Source: Acetobacteraceae bacterium (GTDB lineage: Bacteria > Pseudomonadota > Alphaproteobacteria > Acetobacterales > Acetobacteraceae). Taken from it: DNA of 21,545 nt. Below, in pieces: positions 15,768-21,545 of this stretch. The notes beneath the pieces were generated by a model that saw nothing but the letters and a program-made list of their open reading frames with translations, ran no database searches and was not told the DNA's origin. The first letter of the stretch is position 1; the number at the start of each line of letters is the position of its first letter. The stretch is from contig JADYYZ010000132.1 of the NCBI GenBank assembly GCA_020853405.1, positions 1 to 21,545 on the forward strand, given 5' to 3'. The translations under genes and the position numbers were made by a program.

Positions 15768-16765
15768 CGCTCGCGCGGGTCCAGGGTGGCCTGCACGATG
15801 TCCACCACCAGGTTGACGCCGATGAAAACGCTGCCGGTGAACAGGGTGAAGCCCATGATGGCGTTGTAGTCCGATTGCAGGATGGAATTGTAGGCGAACA
15901 GGCCGAGGCCGGGCCAGGAGAACACCGTCTCGACAACCACGGCGCCGGCGAGCAGGTTGCCGAACACTAGGCCGATCTGGGTGACGGTGCCGATCAGCGC
16001 GCTGCGCAGGATGTATTTCCAGATCACCACGCGGCGCGGCAACCCCATCGCCGCCTGGTAGAAGACGAAGTTGCTGGACATCACGTTGAGCACGCCCGCG
16101 CGGGTGAAGCGCACGATGGTGGCGGCAGCCGGGATCGCCAGGGTGACGGTGGGCAGCGCCAGATAGCGCAGCGCCTCGCCGAATGTGTCCCAGTCGCCGC
16201 GCAGCAGCGCATCGATCGTGTAGAAGCCGGTGATGGTGTCGGGGCCCCAGCCGTTGATCCGGCCCTGCACCGGGGTTATGCCCAGGTGCATGCTGAACAG
16301 CAGTTGCAGCAGGATGGCCAGCCAGAACGCCGCCATCGCCAGGCCCGCGATGGTGATCATCCGGATCACCTGGTCGAGCAGCGAATTGCGGTACAGCGCC
16401 GAGACCACGCCCAGCGGCAGCCCGAGGACGATCGCCACCAGGATCGCCGCCAGGGCCAGTTCGAAGGTTGCCGGCAGGCGGGTCACCAGGTCGTCGGCCA
16501 CCGGGCGCTGGGAATACAGGCTGATGCCCATCTCGCCGGACACGACGTCGCCGACATAGCGCAGGAATTGCTGCGGCAGCGGCTTGTCCAGGCCGAACTT
16601 CTCGCGCAGCGCCTCGACCTGCGCGACCGAGGCGTTCTCTCCCGCGATCACCCGCGCGGGATCGGCGGGGATGATGTGGGAGATGGCGAAGACGATCAGC
16701 GTCAGGCCCAGCAGCGTGGGCGGCATCCAGGCGATACGCCGGAGCGCGAGCGCGATCAGGTGCAT
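15764..16765 (-). CDS. ABC importer permease of the second system, DppB type
   Basis: This is a 333-residue inner-membrane protein. The N-terminal membrane segment (LLGLTLIVFAISHIIPADPA) and the following FGLDKPLPQQFLRYVGDV region are typical of DppB proteins. The coupling loop ILRSALIGTVTQIGLVFGN and the signature ETVFSWPGLGLFAYNSI close the protein. An insert near GRINGWGPDTITGFYTIDAL is characteristic of some peptide/opine-type permeases. It lies 64 bases after the binding-protein stop and has no strong ribosome binding site of its own. Intact, with about six membrane segments. Confidence 0.93.
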   Translation of the reverse strand: MHLIALALRRIAWMPPTLLGLTLIVFAISHIIPADPARVIAGENASVAQVEALREKFGLDKPLPQQFLRYVGDVVSGEMGISLYSQRPVADDLVTRLPATFELALAAILVAIVLGLPLGVVSALYRNSLLDQVIRMITIAGLAMAAFWLAILLQLLFSMHLGITPVQGRINGWGPDTITGFYTIDALLRGDWDTFGEALRYLALPTVTLAIPAAATIVRFTRAGVLNVMSSNFVFYQAAMGLPRRVVIWKYILRSALIGTVTQIGLVFGNLLAGAVVVETVFSWPGLGLFAYNSILQSDYNAIMGFTLFTGSVFIGVNLVVDIVQATLDPRER

Positions 16766-16829
16766 CGGGCGATCGGTCCGGTGGTGTGGCCCGCGCTGCC
16801 GGCGAGATCGCCTTCAGCAGCCCATCGCA

Positions 16830-18407
16830 TCAGGCCTCCATCTCGATCCAGCGCAGGTCCTGCGCGTCGCCGATCGGGCAGAAGCGGATGGATTTCACGT
16901 TCTTGGTGAAGGGGCCGTGGTACTTCGTGTTGTTGATGAAGATGCCGGCGGCTTCATCCACCAGGATGCGCGAGACCTCCTCGTACATCGCCCGGCGCTG
17001 CGCCTGGTCGGTGATCTCCAGCGCCTTGGTGCATAGCTCGTCCACGCGTGCATTCTTGTAGTAGCTGGCGTTGCCGGCGTCGAAGTTGCTGGAGTTGAAC
17101 AGGAAGCCGGTCCAGTTGTGCGGATCGGCGAAATAGGCGCTGCGCCACAGCGGCACCAGGTCGTGGGCGCGCTCGCGGTCGGACAGTTTCGGGGCGATGG
17201 TGGTGTAGGGCTCGGTCACCACCTTGATGTCGATGCCGGCCTTGGCGGCGCCGGCCTGCAGCATCTGCGCCGCCTGCTCGGATTGCGGATAGCCGGCCAT
17301 GGCGCCGATCTGCAGCGGGCGGATCTTCTCCTTCACAAGGCTCAGGTGGTGCTTGGCCTTGTCGATGTCGTAGGTGTAGCCCTTGAGGTCCTTCGGCGCG
17401 CCCCACATCGGGTTGGGGATGATCCCGGCGTTGCGCACCACCGTGCCGCCCAGGATGTTGTTGTTGAAGCCGTCATAGTCGAAGCAGTAGGACAGTGCCC
17501 GCCGCATGTTCACGTCGTTCAGCGGCGCCTTCCAGTTATTGATGATGAAGTAGAAGGTGCGGATGCTTTCCGCCTCCCACGTCTTCACATTGCCGGAGGC
17601 CTTCATGCGCGCCATCTGCTCGGCCGGCAGGTAGCCGTCGCAGGTGTTGAATTCGCCCTTGATGACGCCGAGCACGCGGGTTGCGGTTTCCATCGAGACG
17701 CGGAACTCGGCGTCGTCGATGCGGTTCTTGCCCCAGCCGGCGAAATGCTTCTCGAAGCGGGCGGCCTGGAAGCCGATCGCCGGGTCGAAGCGGCGCAGCT
17801 GGTAGCCGCCGCCACCGGCCTCGTTGCGGCTGAGCCAGTCGGCGCCCCAGTCGTCGCCCTTGGCATGGGATTTCACGATCTTGGCGTTGACCACCCACAT
17901 TTCCGACAGCACCGCCATGAACACGGCGAACGGGGTGATGAGATTGAACTGCACGGTGCGCGGGTCCAGCGCCTTGGTGGTGCCTGGGGCGACGACATCC
18001 TTGAACAGGCCGTAGGCGCCCTTCTTGATGGCGAGGATGCGCTCCATCGAATACACGACGTCCTCGGCCGTCATCGGGCTGCCGTCGTGGAAGGTGATGC
18101 CGGGCTTCAGCTTGAAGGTGTAGGTCTTGCCGCCGTTGGTGATGTCCGGTTTCTCGACGAGCCACATCTCCAATGTCGGCGGGTTGTCCACCCAGCGGGT
18201 CAGGGCATCGTACATGTTCAGCCGGATGGCAATGCGGCCGATGTCGAAGACCTGGTGCGGATCAAGAATGTCATAGGGATTATTGTTCGCGGTGACGAAT
18301 TTCCGGCGCGCTGCTTGGGCCCCAGAGGGCCATCCAGCCACGCCAACGGCTCCGGCGATCGCCGTCCGTCGGTTGATGGCAATTCCGAACTTGTTCTGCG
18401 TGACCAT
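16830..18407 (-). CDS. family-5 periplasmic solute-binding protein of the second importer
   Basis: This is a 525-residue binding protein and the first gene of the second importer operon. The N-terminus carries a twin-arginine-type signal (NRRTAIAGAVGVAG) with likely cleavage near GAQA. Family-5 features follow: a KTYTFKLKPGITFHDGSP segment, MTAEDVVYSMERIL, and a late domain with ARVDELCTKALEITDQAQRR. The ATG has AGGAGA eight bases upstream; a longer in-frame extension to 18494 is rejected because it would bury the promoter and adds no signal-like sequence. Overall similarity to the two other binding proteins here is limited to family motifs, so the three probably bind different ligands. Confidence 0.93.
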   Translation of the reverse strand: MVTQNKFGIAINRRTAIAGAVGVAGWPSGAQAARRKFVTANNNPYDILDPHQVFDIGRIAIRLNMYDALTRWVDNPPTLEMWLVEKPDITNGGKTYTFKLKPGITFHDGSPMTAEDVVYSMERILAIKKGAYGLFKDVVAPGTTKALDPRTVQFNLITPFAVFMAVLSEMWVVNAKIVKSHAKGDDWGADWLSRNEAGGGGYQLRRFDPAIGFQAARFEKHFAGWGKNRIDDAEFRVSMETATRVLGVIKGEFNTCDGYLPAEQMARMKASGNVKTWEAESIRTFYFIINNWKAPLNDVNMRRALSYCFDYDGFNNNILGGTVVRNAGIIPNPMWGAPKDLKGYTYDIDKAKHHLSLVKEKIRPLQIGAMAGYPQSEQAAQMLQAGAAKAGIDIKVVTEPYTTIAPKLSDRERAHDLVPLWRSAYFADPHNWTGFLFNSSNFDAGNASYYKNARVDELCTKALEITDQAQRRAMYEEVSRILVDEAAGIFINNTKYHGPFTKNVKSIRFCPIGDAQDLRWIEMEA

Positions 18408-18436
18408 TCCGGCTCTCCTGCATCCCCGCGAGGAAA

Positions 18437-18466
18437 ATTCTATGCTGAGGTTGGCCGGTTCGACAA
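18437..18466 (-). promoter_or_regulatory. sigma-70-like promoter of the second importer operon
   Basis: On the minus strand TTGTCG (complement of 18461-18466) is followed after 18 bases by TAGAAT (complement of 18437-18442). Transcription should start near 18430, about 23 bases before the ATG, leaving room for the AGGAGA ribosome binding site. Confidence 0.55.
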
Positions 18467-18710
18467 GTTTAATGCCCGGCCCTCGAAGTCGCATTTCGGA
18501 AGCCGTGCGGGGCCATTCCGATATTTTGAGGCAGTCTTCTGATCATGAGGATAAGGGGAGACCCGTCGAAGGGAGGCGAGTGCGGAGCGGTTGAGGCGCG
18601 TGCAGTCCATTGCGAGGCCGTCGCTGTCCCGCACCAGCGCTCGCCGGACAGCTTCGCGTCATCGAGCAACGGAGGATTTCTTGCGCATCGTGCCGTCGCA
18701 GGAGAACAGG
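18467..18710. other. gene-free stretch beside the insertion-sequence debris
   Basis: This stretch between the second importer's promoter and the IS3-like fragment holds no supported gene. Short frames exist on both strands but lack family resemblance. The junction with mobile-element debris is not sharply visible. Confidence 0.35.
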
Positions 18711-18794
18711 ATGGGCGAGAAATCCTCGAACCCGGCCCCCAAACCTCCATCCGAGCGCGTGGTGCGTGCCATCCGCCGCGCGATGCACCGGCGC
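18711..18794 (+). pseudogene. start of an IS3-family orfA transposase, truncated
   Basis: An ATG preceded by AGGAGA opens a frame beginning MGEKSSNPAPKPPSERVVRA and continuing IRRAMHRR. This resembles the first 25-30 residues of IS3-family OrfA proteins, which then go on into a helix-turn-helix domain. Here the similarity stops near 18794 and the istB remnant follows. Too short for certainty. Confidence 0.42.
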
Positions 18795-18836
18795 GGCTCG
18801 GTGGTGGACACGGCCCGCAGTCCGACGCCTTCTGGT

Positions 18837-19238
18837 TCACGCAGCTGTTGATTTTCGCGGAGAAGTGACCCGCCTTGAGGGCTGTGGCCCCCTGGGCAGG
18901 ATGGGGTCAGGTGACAGCTTGGTCCGTTCGCGTTTGGTGTTTTTTGCGCTGGCCTTGAAGCGGAAGCTGTCGTTTCCGGTTTCCAGGATGTGGCAATGGC
19001 GCGTCGGCCGGCCGGGCAGTGAAGTGGTCATCCTGGCGTCGCCCAAGATGCCGGCCCATTCGGAGAAGCTGGGATTGGTGGTGATGGCGGCGCTGGTCCG
19101 TTCGGAGAGCCCGCTGAGCAGGTGGAACAGCAAGGCGCCGCCTGAGGCGCTGGTCGGCCGGTAGCCCCGCTCGTCGAGGATGACGAGATCGGAGCGGACC
19201 ATGCGTTCTGCGATCTGGCCCGCCTTGGCACCGGCAGG
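18837..19238 (-). pseudogene. istB: 3' part of an IS21-family istB helper ATPase
   Basis: IstB is the AAA+ helper of IS21 transposition. The minus strand reads AGQIAERMVRSDLVILDERG, then GGALLFHLLSGLSERTS and HCHILETGNDSFRFKAS, a textbook IstB C-terminal half with the Walker B LVILDE. About 130 residues remain of roughly 250. The N-terminal half with Walker A is absent and similarity ends abruptly near 19236, where unrelated plus-strand sequence begins. Substitutions such as ERGYRP for the usual ELGYLP show decay. The basic tail KNTKRERTKL is normal for the family. Confidence 0.85.
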
Positions 19239-19420
19239 TTTCGCTGGGTGATCGCGCCAGGCGAGGCGGCGAACGGGACCGGCTTCAGCCGGGTGCTGCG
19301 GCTGATGCTGCTGGAGCCCGACATGGTCGAGGCGATCCTCGATCGGCGACAGCCCGGTGGGATGACGCCGCCGGCGTTGACGGCCACGCCAATCGATGAG
19401 GGGCGGTGCCCCAGGCCGGG
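19239..19420 (+). pseudogene. C-terminal remnant resembling a site-specific recombinase tail
   Basis: The plus strand reads RVLRLMLLEPDMVEAILDRR followed by QPGGMTPPALTATPIDE. This resembles the helix-turn-helix tail of serine-recombinase-type proteins, in which a leucine-rich helix precedes an IVEAILDG-type motif. No catalytic domain is present upstream, because the istB fragment abuts it. After about 19400 the similarity fades. The identity is a judgement from pattern only. Confidence 0.45.
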
Positions 19421-19603
19421 TGGAATCCGTGTCCGAGTGGGGAGCAACTTGGGCGTCACGAGGATTTCGGGCCGGTCGTGCGCGGTCGTTCTTGCCGAGC
19501 GTCCGGTTCGGCGACTATCGTTCAGGCAAGGTGACCGGATGGTCCGGGCATCTAGGAAATGTCGGCTGAAACGCTGACAGGCTATCCCGCAAGAGGCGCC
19601 TGG
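19421..19603 (+). promoter_or_regulatory. upstream region and candidate promoter of the M81 gene
   Basis: TTGCCG at 19492-19497 and TATCGT at 19516-19521 are separated by 18 bases, a moderate promoter match about 80 bases before the M81 start. An AAGAGG at 19590-19595 is the likely ribosome binding site. No other gene is seen in this stretch. Confidence 0.35.
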
Positions 19604-21112
19604 ATGCGCAAGATTCTTGTTGGCGGCTGCGAGCAGGAAATCTCGTCGTTCAATCCGCACCCCAGCCGGTATGAGGATTTCACGATCCTGCGCGGCCAGG
19701 CGCTGTTTGAGGCGCACTCCGGCGCGGATACGTGCATTCGCGGCGCGCTGGACATTCTCGGCGCCAGGAATGACCTGGAGCTGGTGCCGGTCTTTGGCGC
19801 TTCGGCGTGCAGCGCGGGACCATTGTCGCAGAATGGGTTCGATCGGCTTGCGCGGGAGTTCGCGCAGGCGATCGCCGGCGCGATGACCGCGGATGTGGCG
19901 GCAGTTTACCTGTCGCTGCATGGTGCGATGGGGGCGATCGGCGAATTCGACCCCGAGGGCCATCTTCTGCAGGCCACGCGGGCCTGTGTCGGACCGGATG
20001 TCCCCATCGTGATTTCGCTCGACCTGCACGGGGTGTTGACCGGTCGCATGCTGTCGAACTGCGATGCGGTTGCCGTGTTCCATACCTATCCGCACAACGA
20101 TTTCACCAGCACCGGACAGCGGGCGGCCAGGCTTCTGGAAGCGATCCTGGATCGCGGCGCCCGGCCGGTGATGGCGCGGATCTTCATGCCGGCGCTGGTG
20201 CGCGGGCCGGAGTTGATCACCGCCACCGGGCTGTACGGCCGCGTGGTCGACCGGGCCAAGGCGATGGAAACCAGCGGCGAGGCGATGTCGGCGGCGGTGC
20301 TGATCGGCAACCCGTTCACCGATGCGCCGGAGCTTGGCTCGCAATCGCTGGTGGTCACCGACAACGATCCTGAGCAGGCACGGCGCCTGGCGATGGAACT
20401 GGCGGAGGCGTTCTGGGCCGATCACGCGAAGATGCTGGCGGAGCTGGTGAGCCTGCCCGAGGCGATGGCGGATGCCGTCAGCCAGCCCGGCCCGGTGACG
20501 TTCACCGACGCCGCCGATGCCCCCAGCAGCGGCGCCTCGGGCGACAGCAACACGATCCTGGCGGCCCTGCTCGCGGCGGGCTATCGCGGGCGAGCGATCA
20601 TGCCGATCGTCGATGCCCCGGCGGCGGCCCGGGCGCACGCGGCCGGGGTGGGCGCGCGGCTGCGGGTTTCGCTCGGCGGCACGATCGACCCGGCGCGGTT
20701 TCCGCCGCTGGAACTGGAGGTCGAGGTGGAACGCCTGGGGGACGGGGAGTACGTCCATGGATTTTCGGGGATGCCGGCCCATGCCGGGCCGACGGCGGTG
20801 CTGCGGCACGGCGAAATCCGCATCGTGGCGATCAGCCATGCGGTGTTCATGATGGATCGCGCGATCTTTCTTGCGCATGGGCTGGACCCGGAACAGGCCG
20901 ATATCATCGTGGTCAAGTCGCCGGGGGCGGCGATGCGGTACTTCACCTTCGCGCGCCGGAACCATGTGCTCGACATTCCCGGCTCGACATCGGCGAACCT
21001 CGGGAGCCTCGGGCACCGTGTCTGCCCAAGGCCGATGTTTCCGCTGGATGACGACGTGGTGTTCCACCCGAAGGTCGAGCTTTATCCCAGCCGATTGCGG
21101 GCGACGGCATGA
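19604..21112 (+). CDS. M81-family (MlrC-like) metallopeptidase
   Basis: This is a 502-residue cytoplasmic zinc enzyme related to microcystinase C (MlrC). Known members hydrolyse small or modified peptides. The sequence opens MRKILVGGCEQEISSFNP, the typical start of the family. The zinc ligands appear to be D140 and H142 in DLHG and H164 in TYPHND. Their 2- and 22-residue spacing matches the Asp-x-His...His set I recall for MlrC. SLHGAMGA (104-111) and GDSN (about 312-315) are further family motifs. The C-terminal half is the MlrC C-terminal domain. The ATG is supported by AAGAGG upstream; an earlier in-frame ATG at 19559 adds 15 unlike residues. It precedes a PLP-enzyme gene on the same strand, suggesting stepwise breakdown of a peptide-like substrate. 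Confidence 0.93.
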   Translation: MRKILVGGCEQEISSFNPHPSRYEDFTILRGQALFEAHSGADTCIRGALDILGARNDLELVPVFGASACSAGPLSQNGFDRLAREFAQAIAGAMTADVAAVYLSLHGAMGAIGEFDPEGHLLQATRACVGPDVPIVISLDLHGVLTGRMLSNCDAVAVFHTYPHNDFTSTGQRAARLLEAILDRGARPVMARIFMPALVRGPELITATGLYGRVVDRAKAMETSGEAMSAAVLIGNPFTDAPELGSQSLVVTDNDPEQARRLAMELAEAFWADHAKMLAELVSLPEAMADAVSQPGPVTFTDAADAPSSGASGDSNTILAALLAAGYRGRAIMPIVDAPAAARAHAAGVGARLRVSLGGTIDPARFPPLELEVEVERLGDGEYVHGFSGMPAHAGPTAVLRHGEIRIVAISHAVFMMDRAIFLAHGLDPEQADIIVVKSPGAAMRYFTFARRNHVLDIPGSTSANLGSLGHRVCPRPMFPLDDDVVFHPKVELYPSRLRATA

Positions 21113-21149
21113 TGGCGGGCCCGATGCTTGCGATGCGCGGCGCACGACC

Positions 21150-21545
21150 ATGATGTGCCAGGGGCAACCGCGGGTGTGTTTCGGGCATTTGCCGACGCCG
21201 CTGGAGGCCGCCCCGCGCCTTTCCGAGGCACTCGGGATTGAAGTGCTGATCAAGCGCGATGACCTGACAGGGCTCTGTGTCGGCGGCAACAAGGCGCGGC
21301 TGCTGGAATTCGCGATCGGGTCGTTGCGCGGCGCCGGGGCGGACACGCTGATCGCCTATGCCGCGGAACAATCCAACAAGCTGCGCGATATCGCGGCGGT
21401 TGCCGCGCGGTTCGCGATGAAGGTCATCCTGCTGATACCCGGCCCGGCGCGGCCCGACGGGGAGGTGCTGCAAGGGAACCGGCTGCTGTTCGACCTGCTC
21501 GGGGCGGATGTGCGCGTGGTGGCGCCCGGTGCGGACAGGGCGGCG
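21150..21545 (+). CDS. PLP-dependent D-cysteine desulfhydrase/ACC deaminase-like enzyme, 5' part
   Basis: Only the first 132 residues are inside the window. This is a fold-type II PLP enzyme related to D-cysteine desulfhydrase and 1-aminocyclopropane-1-carboxylate deaminase. The substrate-entry pattern LPTPLEAAPRLSEALGIEV is followed by KRDDLTG and the cofactor lysine motif VGGNKAR (Lys48). The carboxylate-binding motif reads AEQSNKLRD, where desulfhydrases usually have QSNH and ACC deaminases QSNQ, so the specificity may differ. The ATG pair at 21150/21153 lies 38 bases after the M81 stop and has no clear ribosome binding site. Other ATGs in the gap are in a different frame and terminate at 21153. 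Likely action is deamination or elimination on a D-amino acid or similar. Confidence 0.88.
   Translation, partial: MMCQGQPRVCFGHLPTPLEAAPRLSEALGIEVLIKRDDLTGLCVGGNKARLLEFAIGSLRGAGADTLIAYAAEQSNKLRDIAAVAARFAMKVILLIPGPARPDGEVLQGNRLLFDLLGADVRVVAPGADRAA

Noticed and set aside
19028..21346. 772-codon minus-strand frame opposite the M81 gene
   Set aside because: It links an out-of-frame stretch of the istB debris to the mirror of the M81 gene; Arg/His-rich with no domain.

Overview
The window is very GC-rich DNA with long antisense open frames, alphaproteobacterial in character. Solute uptake systems, Tat-like signal peptides, IS21/IS3 debris and an Acetobacteraceae-like small protein suggest a Rhodospirillales/Acetobacteraceae soil or plant-associated bacterium; this placement is inferred from gene content only.

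Left part (1-4667): the 3' end of a dUTPase gene, a convergent small basic protein gene with a near-leaderless promoter, and the front half of an SRPBCC gene that stops abruptly where another gene ends. That other gene encodes a 907-residue M64-type metallopeptidase joined to a von Willebrand A domain. It lies in a tight two-gene operon behind a 142-residue companion of unknown function.

Middle (4668-11841): a complete family-5 solute-binding-protein ABC importer (peptide/nickel/opine class) on the minus strand, in the order binding protein, two permeases and one fused double ATPase. A long AT-rich palindrome separates the last permease from the ATPase. A second, orphan binding protein is divergently transcribed from the same control region.

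Right-middle (11842-18407): a 15-bp tandem repeat and an IS21 istA remnant, then a second complete importer on the minus strand with two separate ATPases. It ends in a short-chain dehydrogenase whose start overlaps the last ATPase, so uptake and oxidation of one substrate are probably coupled.

Right end (18408-21545): about 1.1 kb of broken mobile elements (IS3 orfA start, IS21 istB tail, recombinase-like tail), then an M81 (MlrC-like) metallopeptidase and the start of a PLP-dependent D-cysteine desulfhydrase/ACC deaminase-like gene on the plus strand. Together, the second importer, dehydrogenase, M81 enzyme and PLP enzyme look like a catabolic island for an amino-acid- or peptide-derived compound. 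The substrate cannot be read from sequence. The most unusual element is the M64-VWA peptidase with its companion. No tRNA, rRNA, CRISPR array or replication origin was seen.
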